Under the pieces are notes generated by a model. It searched no databases, was not told the origin of the DNA, and worked only from the letters and a program-made list of their open reading frames with translations. Shown one piece after another: positions 54,236 to 64,000 of a DNA stretch of 64,000 nucleotides. This DNA comes from Rhabditoides inermis (lineage: Eukaryota; Nematoda; Chromadorea; Rhabditida; Rhabditidae): NCBI GenBank assembly GCA_963966185.1, contig CAWZYM010000089.1, forward strand, positions 647,501-711,500, written 5' to 3'. The position numbers and the translations under genes are program-made. The first letter of the stretch is position 1. Every line of letters begins with the position of its first letter.

Positions 54236-55373
54236 TAATTCTTCAAAAAAAAAAACAATAAGAAATACAGATAAAAAATCATTACCATGATGTGAAACTG
54301 GAAGAAGCAGATGTAAGTGAAGTAGTACTGCCATTTGTCTGTGTAACTGTTGGGTCGGAACAAACGCATCGACTAAACAGAAACGTATGCATTAAAAAAA
54401 AGATCTATTTACTTGGATTAGATTGAACGGCTGAGGATTAGGTTCAGAATCAACAATTCCCATGAGCACATCCATACCTGAAAGATAATGGGAAAAGTAT
54501 AAAAATATATCCAATTCTAGAAGTACCGACGAAAGCGGCGCTCCTTCCGAGTCCGTCGACGCAGTGGACGACCACTGGCTCGTCCGTGAATCCAACATTT
54601 TCGTATATCGTCTTCATCACATGTGCCATTTCTTCCGGGTTTTCAGGAGCGAGGCAGTCTTGCCAGCCCGTGTATTGCAGCAACTCCACTTCTTTCTTCA
54701 CGTAACCACTGAATAATTGGGTCATATAAAAATTTTCATTTCCCAACAAACTTTGATACAGTGAAAACCATGCGTTTCAGATTTTTGACAGAAGTCTTTT
54801 TCTTGGACTTGAACTTGATCTAAAAATTACGATGCAATCAATCGATACTTCTTACTTCAAAACAAACCGTGTACTTTGCGAACTTGTTTTCGAACACTCG
54901 CTGTGTCTTTTCGTTCCAATACTCGTAGCACTTTTCGACCGTTTTTCCTTTCTCCATTTCAACAAAGTCGCATAGCATGACTACTGCTTTGCACTTGTAT
55001 CGGAACACCACATGCCAGAAGTCAACGGCAGTGTCAGCGGTCGGAGCAGCGGTTACAATGTATCTAGAAATGTTTATTACGAATCACATACTTGAACGCT
55101 TACTTATGTGCATTCCCCATAGGTATAACCCAATTTCCATCGAAGTAGTTGGCTTCTCCCGGCCAGCCCAAATCAACCATAGTTGAATCCACGGATTCTT
55201 GTTTCGATTCGTTCACACCGCTCATACTTGATTTTCGAACCAATGATCTCATGAAGTCCTTATACACCTTCCTTGGATCTATTCCCACGCAATCCTTGAA
55301 ACACAATATATAAGTCAACTTCTGTGAGACCATACCAAAGAGATTCCGACACTGTTTCCAAACTTCATTAGAG
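54236..55373 (-). CDS. Protein-tyrosine phosphatase domain
   Basis: Nematode-type PTP catalytic domain, read in order: PRKVYKDFMRSLVRK, WPGEANYFDGNWVIPMGNAH, YIVTAAPTADTAVDFWHVVF, KAVVMLCDFVEMEKGKTVEK, YTGWQDCLAPENPEE (WPD-loop position, with WQD), VVVHCVDGLGRSAAFVG (the HCx5R P-loop with catalytic Cys and Arg), MDVLMGIVDSEPNPQPFN, then MRLFRPNSYTDKWQYYFTYI, the usual C-terminal helix. Catalytic residues are intact; WPD is WQD, which keeps the general-acid Asp. It is uncertain whether exons between 56.4 and 58.9 kb belong to the same gene. Confidence 0.8.
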
Positions 55374-55394
55374 AGGGCGCGCAGCGCCCTCTCT
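55370..55394. repeat. Perfect 25-bp palindrome with GCA/TGC loop
   Basis: Arms AGAGAGGGCGC/GCGCCCTCTCT with a three-base GCA loop. On the opposite strand the loop is TGC, as in the palindromes at 25504 and 25537; the loop-flanking GCGC is shared but the outer arms differ. Confidence 0.8.
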
Positions 55395-55910
55395 TTTGGC
55401 TTAGGATAAGGCTCGCGCTAGAATTTTTAAGAAGCGATATCCAAAGGTCATGTTAGCAGCAACGTGAACTCATCCAATTCATGTTAGTTAGATTCGCACG
55501 GTTCCGTAGGCCAGATCACTGGTTGACGCCATCTTTGTATCTTTTCTGTGAAAGAAGTTATGCGCGATCGCGCGCACCCATGAGGCGAGAGGCCAGCGTG
55601 TGGGTGTGTGTGTGTGGACCGTTTCCAGTCAACGCTGGCTGCTAGCTCTCTCTCTCGGTGGGCGGGGCGAGAGAGAGAGAGCGCGAGAGTGCGCGATATT
55701 GAGAGAGCGCGCAGACGGTAGTAGACATGCACTTACGCCTCAGCGATTCAAAATAAAGAGTAAAATTTCTTTCAAAGCGTTTCTTTTGATACCATGAGAA
55801 ACATTGTTGTACATACGCAACAAACACGACCTGTAGAATGTAGTATATTCAATGACTTGCTACCATCATTAAATTGTATCATTCATCATAGTTCTGCGCA
55901 TACGAATGAA
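55395..55910. other. Gene-poor stretch before inverted repeat
   Basis: Contains GAGAGAG-rich and GCGCGAGAGTGCGCG segments (about 55670-55720). No exon recognised. Confidence 0.5.
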
Positions 55911-56125
55911 CGACGGAGCTTGGCAATCAGGTAGAAAAGAAATTTCTATGAAATTTAACAAAAGCACATATATTATCTCTTAAAAGTACTCGCGTAAAGA
56001 GAGTCAGTTTGTCTTGACCCAATTCAACAAAAGCGCATGCATAAAACGTTTACAAATACTAACACAAACCTGCGCATAACGGACTGTTCGATGAATCGAT
56101 GAAATTGATGAAATGTAATCAATAT

Positions 56126-56167
<42 letters not shown>

Positions 56168-56267
56168 CAGGTTTGTGTTAGTATTTGTAAACGTTTTATG
56201 CATGCGCTTTTGTTGAATTGGGTCAAGACAAACTGACTCTCTTTACGCGAGTACTTTTAAGAGATAA
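55911..56267 (+). mobile_element. TIR element with GA core plus 62-bp flank, copy 1
   Basis: Inverted arms start TTATCTCTTAAAAGTACTCG (55973) and end with its complement at 56267, enclosing a (GA)n core of about 38 bp. The arm contains CAACAAAAGCGCATGCATAA, as in the unit B element. The left flank 55911-55972 also matches the other copy at the window end in inverted orientation. Confidence 0.85.
56128..56165. repeat. (GA)n microsatellite inside a TIR element
   Basis: Perfect GA run between the element arms. Confidence 0.95.
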
Positions 56268-56442
56268 TTTGTTTTTGAACGATCAAATCACGCTGAAATG
56301 GTTAACCGTTAAGGTGACAATCTAAATGAATTTAATAATATAAAGAAACCTTTAATCCCAGGAGGAATCTGATTCTGACTGGATCAATCATTCGAAGTCG
56401 ACCAATCAGGAAGCAAGCAATCCCAAACAGCCAAAGACATGC

Positions 56443-57477
56443 AGTGTCTACGTCTGAATGTAGTTTCCATAATATTGTTGATTGTTCAATCGAAGTTCGA
56501 AGTGTGATACTGCTTACAGATAGTATTGATAGCCAAGTAGAATGGCTCGATTTGATTGCACGCTCGAGTTACAATGTTGGAGTATATGAGATTCATCTGA
56601 CAATTCTTTGGAAGAGCATCCATAAGACTAGTCTAAAATGAATTGAAACTGAAAACGAAACAAACAAAGCCAAACCACCTTTATATCATCTGTACTGTTT
56701 TCAATTTCGCGAACAATTCATAAACTCCAGGATGTTCAATTGTGAAGTTCAAATGATTGATTAGATCATTGAATACCGTCAAATTCTTGCAACCTCGATT
56801 TTGTCTCTCACAGTTCCAGTAGTACTAAGTTTCAGATTTGTTACAATTACACAAAGTTGTAAAACCAAGAATTTGTCGACTGCAGGATTGAGACTTCCAA
56901 AATTTCTCATAGCTTCCCCGTCGTGATAATTTCAAAACATTCTATAGATGGGTTCACAAGTCCGGCACATTTTCGAAGAGTAGAGTTGACCTTATCATCG
57001 AATTGAATGTACTTATCCTTCAGATTCTGGATCGCCGAAGTAATTACTTTTCAAAAATTATAATGCCATACCATAACCCTGTCGAGAATGTTGAATATAT
57101 ATTGAGCTGACAAGGTTTGAAGCAATTCACGCGTTGCGGTAAGTTCATCACGAATTCCTCAAAATATGCTCCCGTTTTAATTCAACTAAGTTATTACTTA
57201 CCTTGCAACGACCTATCTGTGTATTTCTCAAAGAAAATGTGTCCATTCCCATTATAACAACTCTGTACGTTTCTGAAAAAGTCAAATACGAAATAGCGAA
57301 TGCATATTGTGTTTCATAATAAACATACAATGCGTTGCGATGCAGAAAAGTTGCATTAATGTTTCCAGCAACTTTCCAGACAAAACTTTTGTTTCCCACA
57401 AAGAAATTGCAGTTCATTTGACGAACGTTTGCAAAGTTCAGAACAGTCTAACGAATTCTAATTTATACATTGAATAA

Positions 57478-57546
<69 letters not shown>

Positions 57547-58869
57547 ATATACATATATACAATTTATATACATAATTTATATATAAATAGATTACTTACA
57601 TGTTGTACGTTTGCAGGGATGAACATCAGCAAAAAGAAAAATACTGTGCAAATAAATGAAAAACATCAAACGTTCGCTCGATAGATTCCATGGCCTTGGC
57701 AGCAAGACTAGAATCCAAATTCAATTTTGGAATATTTCTCTGTAATGTTTCTTTTTACAGTTTAGCAAATTAAAAAAAAACCTTTGCTTTGTCTAGCGTA
57801 GTAAAAATATCCTCTAAATCCACATCATAAAAATGATTCAATAAATCATTCTGAAATCAAGCCATAGTGTTAAATTCTTAAACAAAAATTACTGAAAACG
57901 TTATTCACCGTAATAACATTCGGATGGCCTTCAATCAACACTTTTGCATTGATTTCCATCATCTATAATATATCAGATATGAGAAGTTTCATGAATAATG
58001 TGAACCTGAGTGCGAAAAACCGTGATGAGAGCCGCGATCCTGTTCGCTTTAGGTTTTTCTACAGAATTCCGAATAGCACACATGAATTCGATCATTTCAC
58101 CATAGACGTCTAAACTGATTAGTATATTTAATTGAAAAATAATTACTTTTCAGCTGGCCGTTGATATTCCAGGAAAAATCCCGGGTTATTTTATTGTGAG
58201 TGTGATAGAATGCACTGACAGACACAATCGATAGAACGATACAAGCGAGAGTTATTATTGTTATCAAACAAATCGATATCTAAATCAGATTTCCTCAAAC
58301 TCATAAGCAAACCTATTTGCTGACCTTCAAAATAAATATTTCCAATGATCGATCTTTTTCGAGCGATGGAATCACAATCGTATTGTTACTTGAAGGAAAC
58401 GTGACCGTCCTTGATTTCTATAAAACATTGTTGGAGAAAGTATGTACCGAAATAAATCAACCTGAACAGTTGATTTCTTTTTGATGTATATGATGTAGCA
58501 AAGAACCGCGATGGCACTAACACACGACAGTACACCAAAAAAGGCAGATGATACTGACGAGCTCTGAAAATGTGAGTTTTGACATGTGACGTTGTCCGAA
58601 TTGTATTCAAACCGGTGTCATTTCTTCCATTTCACGAATCAACACATCGAACGATGTTTTGTTATTTATATCGAATAGGTTCTGAATAGAATATTTAACG
58701 GTGAAGACAGTTTGATGTTCACCTCGATAACTCCTGTCAGCGTCTGTTCGGATGGCGTCTCGACAGCGTCTGGGGAGATGAAGTCTGTCGCCGCTGCCAT
58801 CAGTCTGTCCTGCCACTCCGTACTCTCCCGAACGTCAGACACCGGAAGAACGTTGTGGAAGCTCGACAT
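56443..58869 (-). CDS. Multi-exon membrane protein, perhaps N-terminal part of the PTP gene
   Basis: The start is likely MSSFHNVLPVSDVRESTEWQ (ATG 58867-58869), followed by DRLMAAATDFISPDAVETPS, then a membrane segment SAFFGVLSCVSAIAVLCYII followed by KKKST. A second hydrophobic segment (ICLITIITLACIVLSIVSVS) precedes KITRDFSWNINGQLK. Further exons read IEFMCAIRNSVEKPKANRIA, VFRTQMMEINAKVLIEGHPN, NFFVGNKSFVWKVAGNINAT and LPKNCQMNLIYSNIVTRACN. Several Asn-Xaa-Ser/Thr sites suggest a lumenal or extracellular domain. Same strand and head-to-tail with the PTP domain; one receptor-PTP gene is plausible but a MITE of 357 bp lies between. Family not recognised. Confidence 0.4.
57479..57542. repeat. 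(TA)n microsatellite
   Basis: About 62 bp of TATATA, with decayed TA-rich flank to about 57590. Confidence 0.95.
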
Positions 58870-59698
58870 TCTGAGAACACCGCATTGTGACTGTTGGAGA
58901 GGATCCCTTGTCTTGATGTGGTGAACGTGTGTTTGTTTTGTGTGTTTTCGACGACGTGCAGTCTTTCCAATTATCAACAAAAAAATCTTTTTCTTACAAT
59001 GTGTTCTAGACTATTTTGGTAACATTGGGTTTCTAGCTCCGATTATTTCTTCATTCAAATGGACTCTTCTTTGATTGTCTAGACATAGCGCAGAGTTGAA
59101 GTTGGTCGCTATTCGGTTATAGTGGACTATCCCACCCTCTATCCCTGAACACATCTATATTTGTCTTGCGCCATGTATGTAGGAAGTCATGGGTTGGTCA
59201 ACGCAGATCTTGCCCGCATGTCCTCGCTGCTCAGTATCTCGTCTCGTTCTCGGTAGAGTGAGTAACCCAACATCTGTCGCTCCGTTGCGTGGTGTTACTA
59301 ATAAGATGTTGCCAAATGCCGCCCATCCTGCTCTCGTTTATCTCGCCACCGAGGTGAAGGTGTTATTCGCGTTTATGGCCGTCCGAAGTAGATATTTTTC
59401 TCGACCTCTTCGACTGTCTGGTAGGAAAGGTGGATAGTGTCAGCGATAGACTGCTTGTTTCGGTGACGTTTCATATCAGTCTCAACCCTCGCGCCATTTG
59501 AAAAATCAATTTTCCCTTTTCGTGCGGCTATGATACGACAATCGTGCATGGCGATCAAACTTCCAAAACGCACAGATAGTGTGCATCGATCGATAACTAA
59601 TCGATATTCGGAAGTATCAATGAACAATATGTCAATGACGTTGATACTAAACACATCAAACATAATAGGCAGGCACATATCACTAGCAAGCACAATTA
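58870..59698. other. Gene-poor stretch
   Basis: Upstream of the membrane-protein gene. No exon recognised with confidence. Confidence 0.5.
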
Positions 59699-60367
59699 GG
59701 CCCCGGGCAGACTTTTCGCGAAAAAAATCGCGCGAAAACTGCAATGCTTTAGCATGCATGATCGATTTGCGAATCGCAGTGCGAATCGCAAAAATGCTTT
59801 CGGCAAAAAAATGCGAAAATAGGTGACATACTTTTTCGCGCGAAAATTTCAGCGAATCGCGAAAATTTTCGCGGATTCCGTTTTCGCTGCGAAACAAGAG
59901 ATACCAGAGATTCGCTACTTTTTCGCGAATCCATGTACGAAAATTGACTTTTCTGTATATTTTTCATTCTTTATAAATGAAAAGACATTTCATAAACATC
60001 GTGGAAGCTGTATTGATCACAATTGTTCGCAGTAATTAAATACTAGTCGTTGCGCACTCGTGCCACCCGATTCGCGCGAAAATTTTGGCGAATTGAAAAA
60101 AAAAGGCGTGCGCAAGTGACAAAACAATGTTCTTATTTGAACGTTTGGTGTTAAACATGTCACACAACCTCTAAAAAGTAAGTTTTCAATTATAACAAAG
60201 AAAACAAGTCTGTGTAATTCTCAGTGAAAGCGAATATCTTCGAATTCGCCAAATTACAGCGAAAAAATCACGAGTTCGCGCGATTATGGGTAGTTTCGCG
60301 AATCTCTCAAGCTAAAAGTTTTGCGATTATTTTCGCATTTCGCTCGCGAAAAAGTCTGCGGAGGCCC
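59699..60367. mobile_element. TIR element of about 670 bp rich in TTCGCG
   Basis: Ends are imperfect inverted repeats: left GGCCCCGGGCAGACTTTTCG, right (reverse complement) GGGCCTCCGCAGACTTTTTC. The body has many TTCGCGAAA-type motifs and no ORF. Flanks TTA and TAC do not make a clean target-site duplication. Class unknown; PIF/Harbinger-like GGCC-starting MITEs are one possibility. Confidence 0.7.
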
Positions 60368-60498
60368 TACCCGTTTTTGTGATTTCAGCATCTATAAACT
60401 TCCCACTCCCCGTGAGCTTCTCATAAGTTCACCATCAGCCTATGTTCACAATGTGTCCAGTGCTCTTCATCAGACGAATACTTGTCACTTCCACTCAC

Positions 60499-60787
60499 CG
60501 TGAACTTCTCGTAGGGCACAGTCTCGTTGCCATGTGGGCCGGCCATCAGGTGCTTCTCGGCAGCTGGGTTGATCGCCTGCTCCGTGGAGTTGGACTCGGA
60601 CGAGTCGATGAGCACACCGTCCTAGAAAGGGAGGGTGAGGGAGAGAGAGAGAGGGGGGGGGGTGAGAGAAGAAAGAGAGAAGAGAGAGAGAGAAGAGAGA
60701 GAGAGAGAAGAGAGAGAAGAGAGAGAAAACAGGAGAAAGAAAGCGAGAGAGAGAGAGAGGGGAGAAAGGGAGAGAGAGGAGATAGAG

Positions 60788-60865
<78 letters not shown>

Positions 60866-61190
60866 CACCACCCTGTTCGTGATCGCTGCGTGCGTTCTGT
60901 GTCGCACCCTGGCGCATCCGTACCGCCCGCACGAGTAGCCCTGCTGACACGCTGGGGGACAACAGATTCCTTATAGGTGGTTCTTAGAATCCTTACTTAC
61001 TACTCACTTCTACTTCAAAACAAAGTCGAAGGAATAATTGCGGACACTTACTGCTACTTTCAGAAGTCAGGGTATTCAATGAATGACAACTTATAGATAA
61101 AATCCAAGTTCCAACTCACTGTTCTGGTTGCAGCTCACATGTACGATGGGGCGACAGCAGCCGGATTTGCCGCCGCACTAGAAACAAATC

Positions 61191-61240
<50 letters not shown>

Positions 61241-61452
61241 GTCTCTCTCTCTCTCGCTCTCTCTCCCTCTCTTTCCCTCCATCCCTCCATCCCTCCCTCC
61301 CCCTCCCTCCCTCCCTCTCTCTCTCTCCTTCTCTCACCATAGAGGTTTCATAAGATATGTTGTGCATAGTAAAAAAAAAGTAGTAAACTTACCGCGCCAA
61401 CGCCGCCTGCTGCTACGAAAATAATAGCGAAAACGACGGAGATTTTGTGCAT
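60499..61452 (-). CDS. Secreted Cys-containing protein, 3' end unresolved
   Basis: Exon 1 is a signal peptide (MHKISVVFAIIFVAAGGVGA; ATG 61450-61452), with TATATAAG about 45 bp upstream. Exon 2 gives CGGKSGCCRPIVHVSCNQN, exon 3 CQQGYSCGRYGCARVRHRTH, exon 4 DGVLIDSSESNSTEQAINPA, AEKHLMAGPHGNETVPYEKF and T before a donor at 60498. Phases match. The downstream exon(s) are not found; a TIR element occupies 59.7-60.4 kb and may separate them or have replaced them. Function unknown. Confidence 0.55.
60629..60862. repeat. (GA)n tract in the secreted-protein intron
   Basis: About 230 bp of GAGAGA/GAAGAGA repeats between exons 3 and 4. Confidence 0.9.
61193..61337. repeat. (CT)n/(CCCT)n tract
   Basis: CTCTCT, then CTGTCTCT and CCATCCCTCC-type repeats in intron 1 of the same gene. 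Confidence 0.9.
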
Positions 61453-62164
61453 AGTAGGGAAACTGTGAAATCCAGTAAGATCCGTGTTCGCCTCTTATAT
61501 AGTCACACATACTGGTTAACTGGTTACGTGCCTTGTTATTATAGTACTTGAAAACCTTGCAAGCAATCGTGCGAACTCGAGCGGTGGATGACCGGTCATT
61601 AGACAGACACGAATGTTGTTTCAATGGCTGACCACTGGTGGAAACGTAGCAAATAAAGCTCACCAAATGAGGAGAAGTGCTACATAGCAGTACAGGGAGT
61701 GAGTGAAAAGGGAAGTCAGCTATGCGTTCCTATAATTGCCGCAGCCAGTTCTTGCTCTTACATATGGTATGCTTTCTGAACCGTGTGGTAATCGCAAATG
61801 ACACCATGAACAAATACGCTAGACAGAAATGTTTTATAGGACAACATCGGTGTATCGAAAACAATATTGAGTTTCGAGAACAAAGGACACTTTTTATCGA
61901 GAATTCTTCACTATCATGCAAACATCATTTACCACATCATTTTTCAAAACTTTCAAAACACATCATTTCTTTTCTAAAATCGCCGGGCGGTCGGTCGGTC
62001 CACCATGCCGTTTGAAGATAGAGAAATGCAGTTCGTACCGAAGTGAGTTTCTCTCTCCCTCTCTCTCTCCCCCTCCATCTCTTTCTCTCTATCACCTCTG
62101 TCTTCCTCATACTCTAGATGTTGTTCACTCTCTATCTTTGGTATGGATTCTCGGGAAGAAAGGG

Positions 62165-62196
<32 letters not shown>

Positions 62197-62543
62197 AAGA
62201 GAGAGTTCTTCTCTAGATGGCTGCATCGGCTGATCACTCGCTCTGTGCGCGTGTTGGACAGACATCCACTACTGCAGGTTTTATCACACCTCCACTCAGT
62301 CTCTTCGAAGTTCTTTTCCGAACTTATTCTCTTGACTTTTTCGTAACTTATACACAACTCAAATATTTCGCAATGCTTACGAAGCACGACTTGGTTGTTT
62401 CGATAGAGACGGACCACCCCTTGATACCCACGTCTTCTGACACCTGAATAAACCACTGAAACGTTTCGAAGCATTGTGAAGTAGACACGAACGGAAAGCG
62501 TGTTTCAATTAGTCGCTAGTCGCTAGGCTCAAAATCACCAAAC
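61453..62543. other. Intergenic region between two divergent small genes
   Basis: Holds GA/CT tracts (62040-62205) and a CGTGTGGTA copy at 61782. No exon recognised with confidence. Confidence 0.5.
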
Positions 62544-62806
62544 ATGAATTCGCCAAAAAAAAATTCCAGCTGGTTCTTCTCTTCGTTTCCCTCTACGTGA
62601 CTGCGCTTATCGTGCAGAGCACAACAGGACACATGCTGCTGATCAGTGAGTCTCTCTCTCTCTCTCCCCTTCTCTCTCTCACTCTCTCTCTCTCTCTCTC
62701 ACTCACTCTCTATTCAGTGCGTCTCCTGGGCTACATCTCCGACGCAGAGTACAGGGAGTACGCGAGGGAGTACAAGCTGGTGCCGGTCGAGCTGTCGGAG
62801 CAGTAG
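62544..62806 (+). CDS. Small secreted protein with a homopolymer frame problem
   Basis: From the ATG at 62544 the frame stops after 18 codons, but one extra A in the A9 run at 62554-62562 would give a classic signal peptide (residues LVLLFVSLYVTALIVQSTTG follow). The body joins through a (CT)n intron (62646-62716) to RLLGYISDAEYREYAREYKL, then VPVELSEQ and a stop at 62804-62806. Either a sequence error, a polymorphic frameshift, or a start outside the ATG used here. Family unknown. Confidence 0.5.
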
Positions 62807-63401
62807 GGAGCAGGGAGGAGGAGAAGAAGGAGCTGAAAGAAGAAGGAGCAGGAGCAGGGAGCAGCAGCTACACCGAATAACAGTAGATTGTGTTTTTGAT
62901 TGTTTCGTTTCCTTGTTGCTGTTGTTGATACAGGTATATTTGCGCGAACACGTGGAGTTAGCTGTCTCGGTCTGCTTATCTGACACATAGACATGTTAAG
63001 AAATAACATGACACACTAAAAAAACATTGAAGATAATCCGAAATTAGACTACAAAATACGTAACAGCAACGTATTTAAAATTTGTCGCGAGGCGGGCCCA
63101 GATAGAGCTAGTCCACTAGTTGTTTACGTTGTTTAAGCAGCTATTAAGTTCCTAAAAATACAAAAAATAATGTGAAATAAATGTCAAAAAATACCGAAAA
63201 ATGCCGAAAAATGCGAAATAAAATGTCAAAAAATATTGTAAATTTTTACAATTTTCGCGCGCCCCATTGCCAAAATGTCGAAAAATACGAAAAAATGTAT
63301 TTTGGAAATTTTTTGTCATTTTTTGAACTTAATAGCTGCTAAACGGTTCATTCACCATCTCATCTCGTCTTTCATCTTTCTCGCATCGTCATTTCTCCGC
63401 A
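62807..63401. other. Gene-poor AT-rich stretch
   Basis: 3' flank of the small gene, then repeats of AAAAAATACCGAAAAATGCC-type (63180-63300). No gene recognised. Confidence 0.5.
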
Positions 63402-63570
63402 ATGGCCTGTCTCGTGTGGCGGTGCGTTCATTTTTCACCCTCTCTCTCTCTTTCTTCCGGTTATCCATCTTTATGTTCCAGGCTTCTGGTACTTCTCCTG
63501 ATGTGTCGATCGATTCTCGGCGACGGTCCGACTTCCAAGAACGCATTCATCAAACAGTTGTCGACTGCCA
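63402..63570 (+). CDS. Start of a possible secreted protein, truncated
   Basis: MACLVW then a 60-bp intron (gtgcgt...ttccag), continuing RLLVLLLMCRSILGDGPTSK and NAFIKQLSTA before a donor at 63571. The hydrophobic core fits a signal peptide. The next exon would lie beyond the TIR element or outside the window. Low support. Confidence 0.35.
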
Positions 63571-63618
63571 GTGAGTGGTGTAGTTGATCGAGAATGGAAC
63601 TGATCATTACAACGTTGA

Positions 63619-63719
63619 TTATCTCTTAAAAGTACTCGCGTAAAGAGAGTCAGTTTGTCTTGACCCAATTCAACAAAAGCGCATGCATAAAACGTTTACA
63701 AATACTAACACAAACCTGC

Positions 63720-63776
<57 letters not shown>

Positions 63777-64000
63777 CCCCTCTCTCTCTAATATTGATTA
63801 CATTGATTTCATCGATTCATCGAACAGTCCGATATGCGCAGGTTTGTGTTAGTATTTGTAAACGTTTTATGCATGCGCTTTTGTTGAATTGGGTCAAGAC
63901 AAACTGACTCTCTTTACGCGAGTACTTTTAAGAGATAATATATGTGCTTTTGTTAAATTTCATAGAAATTTCTTTTATACCTGATTGCCAAGCTCCGTCG
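63619..64000 (-). mobile_element. TIR element with CT core plus 62-bp flank, inverted copy 2
   Basis: Reverse-complement relative of 55911-56267: arms TTATCTCTTAAAAGTACTCG at 63619 and complement ending 63938, a (CT)n core (63723-63790), and the same 62-bp flank 63939-64000 with one mismatch. The match runs to the last base of the window. Confidence 0.85.

Overview
This window is eukaryotic nuclear DNA. It has multi-exon genes with short introns (mostly 50-400 bp), GT..AG splice sites, TATA boxes and many (GA)n/(CT)n microsatellites. The protein families point to a nematode: a nematode-type carbohydrate sulfotransferase family, a CK1/TTBK-like kinase next to a protein-tyrosine phosphatase with the VHCVDGLGRSA signature, UNC-50 and UNC-69/SCOC orthologues, a ZHP-type RING protein, and several small secreted Cys-rich or Pro-rich proteins. 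Several start codons sit directly behind a splice acceptor (SCOC, OST4, ZHP), as trans-splicing would produce. The GC-rich codons and GA-rich introns fit a diplogastrid-like nematode, but the species is inference.

Layout. 0.1-1.5 kb (+): the 3' half of a nicotinic acetylcholine receptor subunit. 2.1-5.0 kb (-): UNC-50. 5.6 kb (-): the 41-residue OST4. 6.3-7.7 kb (+): SCOC/UNC-69. 8.7-13.7 kb (+): an 11-exon annexin with a long Gly/Pro/Tyr N-terminus. 14.9-15.3 kb (+): a small secreted Cys-rich protein. About 15.36-41.58 kb is a three-copy tandem array (units of about 6.7, 9.8 and 9.7 kb). Each unit carries a uracil-DNA glycosylase (-) and a divergent carbohydrate sulfotransferase (+). The second and third units share about 3.1 kb of insertions inside a glycosylase intron (a TIR element, a tandem tRNA-like SINE, GC palindromes and a LINE 3' fragment). 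They also share a 14-nt net insertion that cuts the signal anchor from the sulfotransferase reading frame. 41.59-46.31 kb (-): a Gln-rich protein ending in an INO80E-like coiled coil; its stop codon lies about 10 bp outside the array. 46.67-48.41 kb (-): ZHP-like RING protein. 48.67-49.76 kb (-): unknown secreted protein. 50.04-50.31 kb (-): Pro/Cys-rich secreted peptide. 50.5-51.7 kb: diverged satellite. 51.9-54.0 kb (-): CK1-like kinase. 54.3-58.9 kb (-): PTP domain plus upstream membrane-protein exons. 59.7-60.4 kb: TIR element. 60.5-61.5 kb (-), 62.5-62.8 kb (+) and 63.4 kb (+): small secreted proteins. The window ends inside an inverted copy of a repeat at 55.9 kb.

Functional links. The glycosylase starts base-excision repair of uracil in DNA and is normally single copy, so three intact-looking copies are unusual. 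UNC-50 is known in C. elegans to be needed for nicotinic receptor assembly or trafficking; here its gene is tail-to-tail with a receptor subunit. OST4/UNC-50 and ZHP/INO80E-like are same-strand neighbours close enough to be operon candidates. Exon joins were made by eye, so boundaries in the low-complexity genes and the PTP region are provisional.
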